Positions 1 through 9,829 are shown, numbered from the stretch's first letter. The stretch is DNA of 64,000 bases from Paracoccus luteus (GCF_004522155.1 NZ_SDEA01000006.1:12008-76007); one strand, 5' to 3'. The notes: generated by a model not told the origin, from the sequence alone. Program-made: numbers and translations.

Positions 1-1626
1 TCGATCCACGCCCCCGGATGGGGGGCGACAAAAGCCGCCGACCTTTGCAGACTTCGTTGGCGTGTTTCGATCCACGCCCCCGGATGGGGGGCGACCGCCG
101 GCGAGGTTGAACGTGCGCTTCATCATGATGTTTCGATCCACGCCCCCGGATGGGGGGCGACGTTATGCACCTGCCCGTGGTGCAGCACGATGAGCTGTTT
201 CGATCCACGCCCCCGGATGGGGGGCGACCGGCGATGCCGAGGCGGTCGACCAGTTCGGCCATGGTTTCGATCCACGCCCCCGGATGGGGGGCGACAGGTC
301 GGGATGATGCGGACCAACCTGGTCGGGCTGTTTCGATCCACGCCCCCGGATGGGGGGCGACCTGCTGGCGACGGTCAAATCCACCCGCATCATCTAGTTT
401 CGATCCACGCCCCCGGATGGGGGGCGACGTTCGTCGCTTGGCAACGGCTATCGCGCAGGACGTTTCGATCCACGCCCCCGGATGGGGGGCGACTTTGCGC
501 AGTTCAAGGCGGGCATCGCGGCGATCTGGTTTCGATCCACGCCCCCGGATGGGGGGCGACGTTCGTCGCTTGGCAACGGCTATCGCGCAGGACGTTTCGA
601 TCCACGCCCCCGGATGGGGGGCGACGCGGTCATCGTCCCGGTCGTCGCCATCTCGCGCAGGTTTCGATCCACGCCCCCGGATGGGGGGCGACTTTGCGCA
701 GTTCAAGGCGGGCATCGCGGCGATCTGGTTTCGATCCACGCCCCCGGATGGGGGGCGACCAGGTCTCCGCCCGGATCCCCAGCAATCGCTAGACGTTTCG
801 ATCCACGCCCCCGGATGGGGGGCGACGGCCCCAGCACCGACACCACAACTCGGGTGCGGCTGTTTCGATCCACGCCCCCGGATGGGGGGCGACTCGCTGG
901 CCCGGTACGTGGTTGACGCGCAGGTGCTGGCTGTTTCGATCCACGCCCCCGGATGGGGGGCGACGACCGTGAGGCCCCAGACGTTGTGGATCATCATGTT
1001 TCGATCCACGCCCCCGGATGGGGGGCGACCCGGCCCGACACAGCCCCTGAACCCGTCACTCTCGTTTCGATCCACGCCCCCGGATGGGGGGCGACGGGGC
1101 TGATGACCGTCGGCTGCAGCGATGCCGCCAGTTTCGATCCACGCCCCCGGATGGGGGGCGACGGTCCAGCAGGGCCTCCTGGGTGTCCGGCGGATTGTTT
1201 CGATCCACGCCCCCGGATGGGGGGCGACAGTTTCATGACGTGCCTCTCCCGTCTCGATGTGGATTGTTTCGATCCACGCCCCCGGATGGGGGGCGACTCC
1301 ACGACGGGCTTCACAAACACTGGCATCAGCCCGTTTCGATCCACGCCCCCGGATGGGGGGCGACGTCACGGGGCCGGCGGGCAGGGATGCGACAGACGTT
1401 TCGATCCACGCCCCCGGATGGGGGGCGACGCCCCAGCACCGACACCACAACTCGGGTGCGGCTGTTTCGATCCACGCCCCCGGATGGGGGGCGACGATCG
1501 ACCGCGCAGCCGCGGGCTTGGCCGTCGTGGTTTCGATCCACGCCCCCGGATGGGGGGCGACTCGAGGAGACCATGCGACATTCCGCTGTGGGATGTTTCG
1601 ATCCACGCCCCCGGATGGGGGGCGAC
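1..1626 (-). CRISPR. Type I-C CRISPR array, 24 spacers, cut by window edge
   Basis: Twenty-four complete 32-bp repeats plus one partial copy (positions 1-29) alternate with 24 spacers of 33-39 bp. On the minus strand the repeat begins GTCGCCCCCC and ends GTGGATCGAAAC, the form typical of type I-C, with an internal palindrome of C and G runs. All copies I compared are identical. The cas genes lie to the right and point left, so the leader end is at 1626 and spacer 1 is 1562-1594; older spacers lie toward position 1 and beyond the window. Spacers 14 (693-727) and 17 (494-528) are identical, as are 16 (561-593) and 18 (429-461). Spacer 3 (1430-1463) equals spacer 12 (827-861) except for one base at an end. 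No degenerate terminal repeat is seen because the distal end is outside the window. Confidence 0.98.
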
Positions 1627-1800
1627 GGCCCCTCAATATGCCATTGAAAAAGCGAACAAAAGCTGCCCGAAGCTGCGGATCGCGCTGCGCGGGTGGCGCC
1701 GAGCAAGGTTCGAATGGATGGTGGTTGGAAATAAGACGCGTCTTCAAGCGTTTAGCTCTGTTGCGAACCGGCCAGTAAAAATGCGCCCGCTTGGGGTTCG
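1627..1800 (-). promoter_or_regulatory. CRISPR leader of the type I-C array
   Basis: This 174-bp stretch lies between the cas2 stop and the first repeat and is clearly less GC-rich than its surroundings, with A/T runs near 1640-1665. Position and composition fit the leader that drives minus-strand transcription of the array and marks the integration end. I could not pick out a definite -35/-10 pair. Confidence 0.7.
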
Positions 1801-2091
1801 CTACACGATCAGCGTGCCCTCTGGATCGGCTGAGGGCTTGGCTCCCACATGCTCGACCCGCCGCCGCCATTCCCGCCCTAACACATAGAAGCGAAGGGAG
1901 TCGTGCTCGGCGTCGATCAAGCCGACCAGCCTTGCGCGCAAGCGCACCCAGAGTGCCGGGTCGAGGTCGCACTCGAAGACCGAGAACTGGACCCGCTGCC
2001 CGTAATCTTCGCAGGCTCGAGCGACCTGTCGCAGGCGTCGCCGCCCTTCCTTCGTGTCCGTCCGAACATCGTAGGTCACGAGCACCAGCAT
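1801..2091 (-). CDS. cas2: CRISPR-associated endonuclease Cas2
   Basis: This 96-residue protein is the Cas2 partner of the Cas1-Cas2 spacer integrase. It starts MLVLVTYDV, the usual first beta strand with the conserved Asp (D8), and has the ferredoxin-like segment QFSVFECDL around residues 34-42. A longer reading is possible upstream, but the ATG at 2091 gives the normal family length. It also sits one base after the cas1 stop (2093), a typical coupled arrangement. It is the last gene of the cas operon before the leader. Cas2 forms the central dimer of the integration complex; its nuclease activity is generally not needed. Confidence 0.95.
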   Translation of the reverse strand: MLVLVTYDVRTDTKEGRRRLRQVARACEDYGQRVQFSVFECDLDPALWVRLRARLVGLIDAEHDSLRFYVLGREWRRRVEHVGAKPSADPEGTLIV

Positions 2092-2092
2092 G

Positions 2093-3124
2093 TCAGCCCC
2101 ACAGAAAGGCAGGATATCCGTCCAACTCGCCCCGCAGGTGCCGCGCCAGAAGCTGGGCCTGCAACTGCGGAAAAAGGCCGAGCGGGGCCGCCTCGTCAAA
2201 CCAGGCATGGCGGAGTTCGTTGCGCTTGCGCGCCTGCCATGCCTCGATCACCGCGCGCCGCCCCCGCTCGGTCAGCAGCACCGCACCTGTCTCCTGATGC
2301 TCGAAATCCGCCGGTTCCATCTGTCGGCGGTTAACCAGCGTAAGCGCGACGCGGTCGGCCATGGGCGCGCGGAACTCCTCCATGAGATCGAGCGCGAGCG
2401 ACATCCGACCAGGGCGATCGCGGTGAAGAAAGCCCATCTGCGGGTCGAGCCCGTGCACCTCGCAGGCAGCACGGGCGTCGGCAGCGAGGAGCACGTAGAG
2501 AAAGGACAGCAGCGCATTCACCGGGTCGAGCGGCGGGCGGCGCGAGCGCCCCCGGAAGGAGCCCGCAAGATCGGGATTCCGAAGGAGGTGCGGGAAGACT
2601 GACCAGTAGACGGCTCCGCCGTCGCCCTCCTGGCCGCGCAGCGCATCGAGGTCGGGAGCCGACAGAGCAAGGCGGGCAGCGTAATACAGGCGCGTCTCGG
2701 CCGCCTCGACCGCCTCGCGGCCCGGCGCGTCGGCGTGGTCGCGCAGGTGGCGACGTAGGACGGCCCTCTGATTGGCGAGCTTGGCAGCGACCATGGCGCG
2801 CGCGACCGGCAGGGATCGCGCCGGATCGGCGGTCGCCGCGTGCTGGGCGCGGCGCAACAGCACGTTGCCCGTCATGGGCCCCTCGACGCGGCCGAGGAGC
2901 CGTCCCGAATAGGACAGGAAGGAGACCGAGATCCCGACCTCCATCGCGAAACCGAGAACGGCGGGGGACACCGAGACCTGACCGAGGCAGACGATCTGGC
3001 CGAGCAGATGCGCGGGCGTGCGCGCCCGGGTGGTGCCGTCCACGTCCACGGCCATGGTCTCGCCGTCCTTGCGCAGATGCGCGCCCTCGGAGGTCACATA
3101 GAGGGTGTTGAGCATCCGCCTCAT
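2093..3124 (-). CDS. cas1: CRISPR-associated integrase Cas1, type I-C
   Basis: The 343-residue protein matches subtype I-C Cas1. The metal-binding residues are visible as E166 (in GQEG), H234 (in GFLHRDRPGR) and the acidic pair 249-250 in LDLMEEFR. Cas1 joins prespacers to the leader-proximal repeat together with Cas2. A strong ribosome site (AGGAGA) precedes the ATG. It lies 9 bp after cas4 and 1 bp before cas2, so the adaptation genes cas4-cas1-cas2 form one transcriptional block. No damage is visible, and the duplicated but well-formed array suggests adaptation has been active. Confidence 0.97.
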   Translation of the reverse strand: MRRMLNTLYVTSEGAHLRKDGETMAVDVDGTTRARTPAHLLGQIVCLGQVSVSPAVLGFAMEVGISVSFLSYSGRLLGRVEGPMTGNVLLRRAQHAATADPARSLPVARAMVAAKLANQRAVLRRHLRDHADAPGREAVEAAETRLYYAARLALSAPDLDALRGQEGDGGAVYWSVFPHLLRNPDLAGSFRGRSRRPPLDPVNALLSFLYVLLAADARAACEVHGLDPQMGFLHRDRPGRMSLALDLMEEFRAPMADRVALTLVNRRQMEPADFEHQETGAVLLTERGRRAVIEAWQARKRNELRHAWFDEAAPLGLFPQLQAQLLARHLRGELDGYPAFLWG

Positions 3125-3133
3125 CGCTTTCTC

Positions 3134-3760
3134 CTATTCCGGCACCGCTGCGCGCTCGATCCGCCGCGCGAGCCACGTCTGGGCACCGTCGGCACGCGCC
3201 TCGGGCCGGCAGCCCTCACGCAACGAGCAGGCCTCGCACCGCGAGGGCTCATAGACAGGCCGCGGCACCCGGCCTTCGGCGACCGCCGCGCGTGCCTCCC
3301 CTGCCACCTGTCGCGTGAGTTCGCGCAATGGCGCGTCGAAGGCGACCACCTGACGCCGCCGGCTCTGGCCGTAGAACAGCGCGCCATCCGGGATTGCCCT
3401 TCCGGTCATTTCCTCGAGGCACATCGCCTGCGCGCAGAGCTGGACCTCGTCGGCACGGTGGGCCTTGGGGCGGCCGCGCTTGTATTCCACCGGATAGGGC
3501 TGCGATCCCCGCATCTCCACGACATCGGCCACGCCATGCAGCCCCAGCGTCGCCGAGGCCACCTGCACGGCGCGCAGCGTGCGAATGCCGTCCCGCGTAT
3601 CAGGCCGGCCAGAGTCCGCGCGCTCGTGCAGAACGCGGCCCTCGGCCGTAAGTGTGTTCTCGACCCAGAGTCGCTCGACATGAATGAGCGCACACTGGCG
3701 GGGGCAGAAGAGCCAGTGCTGGAGCGCGGAAATCGGCAGGCTGTCGTCACCAGGGCTCAT
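3134..3760 (-). CDS. cas4: CRISPR-associated exonuclease Cas4
   Basis: The 208-residue protein has the Cas4 plan: cysteines at the N terminus (C19 and C23 in FCPRQC) and a C-terminal cluster (C175, C178, C184 in CEACSLREGC) for an Fe-S centre. Around them sits a RecB-like PD-(D/E)xK nuclease core (D79, E92, K94 in PVEYKRG). In type I-C systems Cas4 trims prespacers and helps select the PAM and orientation during adaptation. The start overlaps the end of cas7 by 14 bp, consistent with translational coupling. Confidence 0.95.
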   Translation of the reverse strand: MSPGDDSLPISALQHWLFCPRQCALIHVERLWVENTLTAEGRVLHERADSGRPDTRDGIRTLRAVQVASATLGLHGVADVVEMRGSQPYPVEYKRGRPKAHRADEVQLCAQAMCLEEMTGRAIPDGALFYGQSRRRQVVAFDAPLRELTRQVAGEARAAVAEGRVPRPVYEPSRCEACSLREGCRPEARADGAQTWLARRIERAAVPE

Positions 3761-4718
3761 GGATCGTCACGCCTTGCGGCAGGTCGTGGTCGTCCACCTC
3801 GATGCGGTAGTCCCGGAAGGCGCGGGCGGGTGGCCAGTTATGGGTGCGGGTGTCGCCCGCCGGGACCGCCTCGCCGTCCTGCACGCGGCTCACCGTAACC
3901 CGCTCGAACAGTCGGTGCGCCTGGGCGTTGCCAAGCGGGCTCTCGTGGCGGAAACCGATCAGCCGCCGGGCCGCCATGACCCCGCGCGAAGCGGAGCGGT
4001 CGAGATCGAGCATTGCGCCAAGCGCCTCCCACAGCAGCGCCAGATCCTCCTCCGAGAAGCCGGTGCGCCGGGCGAGGGGAGCATTGACGAAGCCGTGGAC
4101 GCGGTAGAGCCCGTAGGGCACCACCGCCTTGCGGCCCATCGTACGCTCCTTGTCCCGGTCCTTTTCGTTGGTGACGGAGGAGCGGGTGATCGACACTTCG
4201 AGCGGCATGATCGCCTCCTCGGAGCAGGCGAAGGAGAGCTGCACGGGCCCGCGCACTTGACCTGCGTTGATGCCGGTGGACATTACGGCGCCGAAGGTGC
4301 GGATGTCCCAGAAGTTCGCGCACATCCAGCCGGTGAGGCGTCGCGCATCGGCGTCGGCCTTGGGAAGCTTCGAGTAGTCGCCCGCCTTGTCCGGTTTGAT
4401 TCCGGTGGCCTTCCACGCCTCCTCGTGCGCCTCGTTCAGCACCGCGCGCTCGGTGAAGTAGATGCGGTGGCCGGGCTGGCCCGCGCGGGCCTCGGCCACG
4501 TAGTTGCGGACCTTCCGCTTGATCGAGACGTCCGACATCAGCCCATGATTGGTCTCGGGGTCCATCCGGGGCATGTTGCCCGCGTCGGGGTCGCCGTTCG
4601 GGTTGCCGTTCGTCACGTCGAGGAACAGGACGAAGTCCCAGCGGTTGGCGAGGGGCGTGCCGCGCCCCGGCTCCGCCGCCGATGCGGCCCCGAGGTTGAG
4701 TTGGTCCTGCGCGGTCAT
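3747..4718 (-). CDS. cas7c: Type I-C Cascade backbone protein Cas7 (Csd2)
   Basis: The 323-residue protein is Cas7/Csd2 of subtype I-C, the RAMP subunit that polymerises along the crRNA to form the Cascade backbone. The diagnostic stretch FLDVTNGNPNGDPDAGN near residues 31-47 and the following MPRMDPETNHGLMSD segment are clear. Its ATG overlaps the cas8c stop in an ATGA arrangement (4715-4718). It is full length for the family. Confidence 0.96.
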   Translation of the reverse strand: MTAQDQLNLGAASAAEPGRGTPLANRWDFVLFLDVTNGNPNGDPDAGNMPRMDPETNHGLMSDVSIKRKVRNYVAEARAGQPGHRIYFTERAVLNEAHEEAWKATGIKPDKAGDYSKLPKADADARRLTGWMCANFWDIRTFGAVMSTGINAGQVRGPVQLSFACSEEAIMPLEVSITRSSVTNEKDRDKERTMGRKAVVPYGLYRVHGFVNAPLARRTGFSEEDLALLWEALGAMLDLDRSASRGVMAARRLIGFRHESPLGNAQAHRLFERVTVSRVQDGEAVPAGDTRTHNWPPARAFRDYRIEVDDHDLPQGVTIHEPW

Positions 4719-6544
4719 TCGTCGTCTCCCTGGTCCGGCGTCTCGATCAGCGCCTCGGCGGCGTCCTCGGCCTTGGTGTAGAAGGCAGAGATTTGGTGGT
4801 AGAAGCCGATGAAGAAGCGGCCCTGCTCCTCCAGCGGCAGCGCGCCGGGCAGCGGCACTCCGCCCGGCAGGTGGCCGAGGATCGCGGCGACGGCGCGATC
4901 CGCCTTCACCCCCGCGCCAGCCTTCATCCCGCCCGCCTTGCGGAGCGCGTCGAGATTGTGCTCGTACCCCCGCATCAACGCCGGGAAGACCCGCGCCGGC
5001 GTGGCCGAGGCCGCGCCCATGTACTTGGCACGCAAGCCCGCGCCCCTCTCCTGATAACTTCGCTCGGCATAGGCGTAGGCGCCAAAGAGGCGCCCCAGCA
5101 GATAGGCCACGTCGTCGGCTTCCTCGTCGAGCGCCACCGGCACCTCCAGCTTGTGGTTGCGGATCAGAACGGCCCGGAGCAGCGCCGCCCGGCGGCCGTC
5201 CAGGTTACCGTCCCGTTTGGGATCAGGGTCGCCCTCTACCCGCAGTCGGCCAATGACCGCGGCCAGCAACGTGGCGGGGTAGGGGCTGCCCGAGAGGATC
5301 GCGCGCATGAGGTCGCCGCCGAGCGTGGGCGAAATCTTCTTCGCGTCCCGCTGCGGCGCAAGATCATAGAGCAGCGACCAGGGCTTGGGCAGGCGCAGGG
5401 TGCCGGCCTTCTGGAATGGCGAAGGCTCGATGGCGCATTCGTTCCAGAACGCGACGATGTGCCGCGCAAGATCGCCCAGCGTTCCGGGATGCCAAAACCG
5501 CACCGACAGCCGCGCCGCATTCGACGCGAGGCCCAGGACGAAAACCTGCGTGGTAGGATGGAGCGCGGTGCCCTCGGGCACGCGGCCGTGCGCCACGGCT
5601 GCCAGCTTGGACCTGAGCACCTCCTCGTCTTGCTCGTCGGTCTCAACTCCCGCGTCGCCATGCCATGCCGCGCGCAGCAGGTCCTCCACCTGCTCCTCGG
5701 AGAGTGCCGCGTCGCCACGCGCCCAGAAAGCCACCGTGGCGTCGCCAATGCGGAGGTTGTTTCCCGAGCCCCGCGCGAGCAGCGCGTTGAGCGCGGTTCC
5801 GTAAGCGAAGGCGGCAGCCTCGGAAGTGGGGGCGTTTTCGCCTTGAACTTTACCGTGCGAGGTCTCGGCATCGTTGTTGAAGGAAACGAGCGAAGCGCCC
5901 GAACTCTGCGCCCCAGGCACGCCCTTGATCGTTGGATGCAGCCGCACCAGTGGTCCGAAGCGACCGGTCACAAGACACATCGCCCCCTCTTCGCTCTCGG
6001 GGGTGAGCAGGAGCGCGAGCGCCTCCGCCCGGTCGTGAAGCCAATCCTCCTCGCCGACTCGGAAGACAACGTTCTGATCGAGCAGCGGCAGGGCATCGGG
6101 GAAGCGCGCAAAGTGCGAGGGCTCCCACGTCCGGCAGAAAGCGACAAAGGCGTTGAGCGCCTCGTCCTCGACGCCTTCGAGGAGTGCGAGTTGCGCCTCG
6201 CGGAAGGCCGCGTGCTCGGCTGCGGTCCGCCCTCCCTGGCCAGCGAAGGATTTGCCTTCGGGTCCGGGCACGGCCGTAACGCCCAACGCGTAGGCCGTCT
6301 TGTCCCATAGGAGGTTCGACCTTACTCCAGAGGTCCGCTTAACGGCTGCGGGCACCGCCAGCTTGCGCGGCTGCATCTTTCCCCTCGCGTCCGGCGCGAG
6401 GAGCGGCCGGATCGCCTCCACCGACCCGTCGCGTCTCAGCACCACCTCCGCTCCCACGCTCTCGGTCGAGAACCCCGCCCGAGGCCAGCCCGCGCGAGCC
6501 GCGCGGCGTTCGTAGAGGGACGCGAGTTCCTGAAGAACCGTCAC
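4715..6544 (-). CDS. cas8c: Type I-C Cascade large subunit Cas8c (Csd1)
   Basis: This 609-residue protein is the large subunit of the type I-C interference complex, which recognises the PAM and recruits Cas3. I chose the GTG start at 6544 because it overlaps the cas5c stop as GTGA and gives the expected opening [13 protein letters not shown]; a frame extending further upstream is only shadow. Family features include the internal segment with [11 protein letters not shown] and the C-terminal [21 protein letters not shown] region. In type I-C the 3' part of cas8c can also yield a small Cas11c subunit from an internal start; I could not fix such a start by eye. Confidence 0.94.
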   Translation of the reverse strand: MTVLQELASLYERRAARAGWPRAGFSTESVGAEVVLRRDGSVEAIRPLLAPDARGKMQPRKLAVPAAVKRTSGVRSNLLWDKTAYALGVTAVPGPEGKSFAGQGGRTAAEHAAFREAQLALLEGVEDEALNAFVAFCRTWEPSHFARFPDALPLLDQNVVFRVGEEDWLHDRAEALALLLTPESEEGAMCLVTGRFGPLVRLHPTIKGVPGAQSSGASLVSFNNDAETSHGKVQGENAPTSEAAAFAYGTALNALLARGSGNNLRIGDATVAFWARGDAALSEEQVEDLLRAAWHGDAGVETDEQDEEVLRSKLAAVAHGRVPEGTALHPTTQVFVLGLASNAARLSVRFWHPGTLGDLARHIVAFWNECAIEPSPFQKAGTLRLPKPWSLLYDLAPQRDAKKISPTLGGDLMRAILSGSPYPATLLAAVIGRLRVEGDPDPKRDGNLDGRRAALLRAVLIRNHKLEVPVALDEEADDVAYLLGRLFGAYAYAERSYQERGAGLRAKYMGAASATPARVFPALMRGYEHNLDALRKAGGMKAGAGVKADRAVAAILGHLPGGVPLPGALPLEEQGRFFIGFYHQISAFYTKAEDAAEALIETPDQGDDE

Positions 6545-7221
6545 GCCGCCGTCCCTTGGGCGAGGCATTTCCGCACGTCGATCACCCCGTCCTCCATGAT
6601 CGCGTGGAAGAACACCGACCGCCGCCCGTTCGCATAGTCGATATCGTGAAGCATCCATCCGAGGTCGCGGTCCCGCGCCTCATCCGGCAGCGCCGATGGC
6701 GGAAACACCTTCACCAGCTCGACGTCGGCCGGAAATTCGCGCACGCCGAGGCAGGGCTGATGGAAATGTTGACCTTTCGCGGCACGGCGGCGGAACATCT
6801 CGGCGTGCTTGGCTGCACTATCCTCCGGTCCGGCCCTGTCCGTGATCTCGAAGCGCGCCTCGATGCCATAGGCCACGTCCACGAGGCACAGCATGGCACG
6901 CTGCTGGCGGTCCTCGTCCACCCGCAGGCCAAGGCCCTCGACGCTGCCGCGCCCCATTGCCGTTCGCGCCGCGCGCTCGGGGATCTTGGAGGCCACCTCG
7001 TTGCGCCGGATCGTCTGAAATCGGATAGGCTTCAGCACATGGATGCGGTTCACGACCCAACGGATCGCGGGCTTCCAGTGAATGGCCTCGAGGATGCCGC
7101 GCGCGGCCGATGGCGTCATCACGTCATAGGAGACCCGCTCGACCTTCATTTCGGGACGGGTGAAGCACGCATGGCGTCCCCGCGCGACCAGCCGAAAACC
7201 CGCATCGTCCTGATTCGACAA
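6541..7221 (-). CDS. cas5c: Type I-C pre-crRNA endonuclease Cas5c (Cas5d)
   Basis: The 226-residue RAMP protein carries the Cas5c hallmark [17 protein letters not shown] and then [20 protein letters not shown]. In type I-C, Cas5 replaces Cas6: it cuts the repeat to make crRNAs and stays on the 5' handle. The frame opens with TTG at 7221. The only in-frame ATG comes at the MKVERVS motif and would remove the first strand of the fold, so an unusual start codon, or a small error near 7215-7250 where a good AAGGA lies out of frame, should be considered. Its end couples to cas8c. Confidence 0.92.
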   Translation of the reverse strand: MSNQDDAGFRLVARGRHACFTRPEMKVERVSYDVMTPSAARGILEAIHWKPAIRWVVNRIHVLKPIRFQTIRRNEVASKIPERAARTAMGRGSVEGLGLRVDEDRQQRAMLCLVDVAYGIEARFEITDRAGPEDSAAKHAEMFRRRAAKGQHFHQPCLGVREFPADVELVKVFPPSALPDEARDRDLGWMLHDIDYANGRRSVFFHAIMEDGVIDVRKCLAQGTAA

Positions 7222-7284
7222 TCTTCTGCATCCATCTCTGTCCTTCGCGGCACGCTATGGGCTCAGCCCCCGTCCGGTCAACTG

Positions 7285-9483
7285 TCAGGCGAGCATCGTA
7301 CCAATGTCGCCCAACCCCTCGACAGCCAGACCCGCCCGCTCGTGGTAGAGCGACGGCGCCTCAAGCAGCGCGAACTGCTCGCCGAAGCGGTCGCCCTGCC
7401 ACCAGGCCAGCACTCCCGCCGCCCAGAGGTCACGCCAGAGTCGAAAGGGCACATTGACTGTGAAGGATTGCAGCGCCCGCGCCGCAGTCCCAGGGGAACT
7501 CCATTGGAGTTCATCCAGGAGCGCCTGTGATACTCCATAGTCGCCATCGCGGACGATCACGGCCTTTTGCTCGTCGCCGATCAGGCGGAAGGCGCGTTCT
7601 ATGTCCTCGAAGGGGCAGGCCAAGCCTGCCTTCTCGATCGCACGCAAGATGCCGCGGACCTTGGCCGTCTCGCCCACCTCGGCGCTGTCGAGCGCATCAT
7701 CGCCCCAGGCATGCCAGAGTGTCCTGAAATACTCTGAGACGGCCGCGGGCGACAGCGGATCATCCAGGAACCGCTCCAGCACCGCGCGACCCTTGGCTGC
7801 GTAGTCCTCGACAACCGGTGGGGCGGGATGGTCGGACTGGAACACCAGCAGCTCACCCAGAGCCTCCATTCTCCCCTCGCGATTGCAACGCCCGGCGGCC
7901 TGCGCGAGCGAGTCGATGCCCGCCGCCGCGCGCATCACCAGTGGGAAGTCCACGTCCACACCGGCCTCGACTAGCGATGTCGAGACGAGGCGCACCGGCT
8001 GTCTGGCCTTCAGCCTTTCGCGTACGATTGCGAGCACCTGCCGCCGGTGCGCTGCGGTCATCAGCGTGCTGAGATGTACCGCACCCTCTGTCAGTGTCAC
8101 CGCATCGAAGAGCCGCCTCGCTTGCATTCGGTTGTCCACAATGAGCAGCGCCTGACGGGCTGTACGAAGCCGAGCCGCCAGCTCCTCATCACTTTGCGGC
8201 CCCAAGTCGCGCACCCGCACGCGTTTTAGCGCCGCGTGGAGCATCGGCGGATCGGGCGCGAGCTCTCGTGCCCCCTTCAGCGCCTCGGGCGCCCTGAACC
8301 CCGCCTCGACTGTCAGCGCGGGCTGCGTCGCGGTGCAGAGGACGACGGTGGCGCCGTAGCCTTCGGCCAGTTCCGTCAGCGCCGCGAGACAGGGGCGCAG
8401 GAAGCCGCGCGGCATCGTCTGCGCCTCGTCCACGACGATCACTGCGCGGGCGAGGGCGGGCAGCTTGCGGCAGCGCTTCTTGCGTGCGGCGAAGAGGCTC
8501 TCGAAGAACTGCACCGCCGTGGTAACGACCACCGGCGAGTCCCAGCTCGCCCCGGCCACCCGGCGCTGCTCGCGCTCACTCTCGTCCTCCCCGCCCAGGT
8601 CGAAGGCCGAATGGTGCTCCAGCACCGCATCCTCGCCCAGGACGCGCCGGAACACCGCCGCTGTCTGCTCGACGATCGAGGTGAAGGGCGCGACATGGAC
8701 GAGCCGCGTCATCCCGTGTGCCGCGGCATGGTCCAGCGCGAAGCCGAGTGATGCCAGCGTCTTGCCGCCGCCGGTGGGCACCGTCAGGGTGAACAGCCCC
8801 GGCCTTTCCGCCGCCATGCCACGGACATGAGCGAGCACCTGGGCGCGAAGGGCGTTGACCGGCCCGTCGGCGGCGAGGCCCGCGACATGGCGGTTGAGGT
8901 CGTCCCGCATGGCGGACGCGAGAGCGGTGGGGCGGGGCGGCGCGTCTGGCAGCCCCAGAGCCGCGCTCTCCCACGCGGCTGTCTCGCGGTCGTCGGCGTC
9001 CGTCAGGCAGCCGTAGAGGAACCGCACGAGGAACTGCGCCCTGAAGGAAAGCCGCGCCCGATCGGGACCGCAGTTGAGGAGCCTCTCGGGAGGTGGGGGC
9101 ATCTCAAAGAACAGCCAGTCGGGCAGGTCGAGCCGCTCCGCCGCGGCGATGCGCTGCCTGAGCCGGTCGGGATTGGGCAGCCGCCCGTGATGGCCGGCGA
9201 CTGCGCCGGCGAGCATGCAGCCGAAGGCGCCGCCCCGCTCCTGCAGGAGACGCGCACCCTCGCCCGAGTGGGAGACCTCCAACGGGCTTCCTCTCAGGCG
9301 TGCCTGAAAGGCCGGCTTGATCTTGCCGATGTCGTGAACCAGACCGAGAAGCCGTCCGTACGCTCCCAAGCCCGCCACGTCAGCCCGACGCGCCGCGCCG
9401 TCGGCAACCCGTTCAGCGTGCTGCTGGAGGGTCTCCCATTCGGTTTCCGGTCGACCGGGCAGGCTGTGGGCATGGATAGGCAT
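7285..9483 (-). CDS. cas3: CRISPR-associated helicase/nuclease Cas3, type I-C
   Basis: The 732-residue protein is the target-degrading Cas3. The N-terminal HD nuclease shows H22, the HD pair H50-D51 and H98-H99 (AGHHGR). The SF2 helicase shows Walker A TVPTGGGKT (about 234-242), a DEAQ box (352-355), the motif LCTATQPAL, and the late motifs EAGVDVDF and QAAGRCNREGR. The ATG at 9483 (MPIHAHSLPGRPE) matches the family start; another ATG at 9507 has a better ribosome site, so the exact start is uncertain by eight codons. It heads the operon, 63 bp ahead of cas5c. Confidence 0.95.
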   Translation of the reverse strand: MPIHAHSLPGRPETEWETLQQHAERVADGAARRADVAGLGAYGRLLGLVHDIGKIKPAFQARLRGSPLEVSHSGEGARLLQERGGAFGCMLAGAVAGHHGRLPNPDRLRQRIAAAERLDLPDWLFFEMPPPPERLLNCGPDRARLSFRAQFLVRFLYGCLTDADDRETAAWESAALGLPDAPPRPTALASAMRDDLNRHVAGLAADGPVNALRAQVLAHVRGMAAERPGLFTLTVPTGGGKTLASLGFALDHAAAHGMTRLVHVAPFTSIVEQTAAVFRRVLGEDAVLEHHSAFDLGGEDESEREQRRVAGASWDSPVVVTTAVQFFESLFAARKKRCRKLPALARAVIVVDEAQTMPRGFLRPCLAALTELAEGYGATVVLCTATQPALTVEAGFRAPEALKGARELAPDPPMLHAALKRVRVRDLGPQSDEELAARLRTARQALLIVDNRMQARRLFDAVTLTEGAVHLSTLMTAAHRRQVLAIVRERLKARQPVRLVSTSLVEAGVDVDFPLVMRAAAGIDSLAQAAGRCNREGRMEALGELLVFQSDHPAPPVVEDYAAKGRAVLERFLDDPLSPAAVSEYFRTLWHAWGDDALDSAEVGETAKVRGILRAIEKAGLACPFEDIERAFRLIGDEQKAVIVRDGDYGVSQALLDELQWSSPGTAARALQSFTVNVPFRLWRDLWAAGVLAWWQGDRFGEQFALLEAPSLYHERAGLAVEGLGDIGTMLA

Positions 9484-9803
9484 GGTGTGACACGGGCATA
9501 TTGGCATGCCCTCACGCGCCGCGCCATATGGGTGGTGTAGTAGCCGGCACGGGTCCTCTTGAGATACCGTTACGGCTGGTCCGAGTGGTTCGGTGACCTC
9601 TAACAGCGTAGTGGCTGCAGGTTCTGGCCGTTTCATACCGCAAGCGCCGGGCTGAACTCGAGCGCCCTGACGATTTCAGCGCGGGTTCTTGCCTCGTGTC
9701 GGGGTATTAGTCCAGATCGGAGGTCAGGGTAACGGACGCAGACGAACTCGAGTTCAACTCTCGGTGGCCTCAGGTCCCCGCAACCAAAACTGGTTGACTC
9801 GAC
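9484..9803. other. Upstream region of the cas operon, no clear gene
   Basis: About 320 bp separate the cas3 start from the recombinase remnant. The cas promoter should lie here, reading left, but no convincing -35/-10 pair was found. A minus-strand frame stays open across 9633-9817 but has no recognisable domain or good start. Confidence 0.4.
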
Positions 9804-9829
9804 GCCCCGCGATCTCCTCACGGGGCTTT
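9804..9829. terminator. Small GC hairpin at the end of the recombinase remnant
   Basis: GCCCCG (9804-9809) pairs with CGGGGC (9821-9826) and is followed on the plus strand by TTT. The stop codon of the minus-strand recombinase remnant lies inside the loop. The stem is short, so it is only a possible terminator. Confidence 0.35.

Noticed and set aside
1..1626. Self-targeting spacers against this window
   Set aside because: By eye I found no spacer matching elsewhere in the 64 kb; a computed search is needed to be sure.
1700..1720. GGTTCGAAT motif in the CRISPR leader, like a tRNA T-loop
   Set aside because: No matching acceptor, D or anticodon stems are present.
150..1888. Long plus-strand open frames through the CRISPR array
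   Set aside because: They arise because the 32-bp repeat has no stop in several frames; the translations are just repeats of the same few residues.
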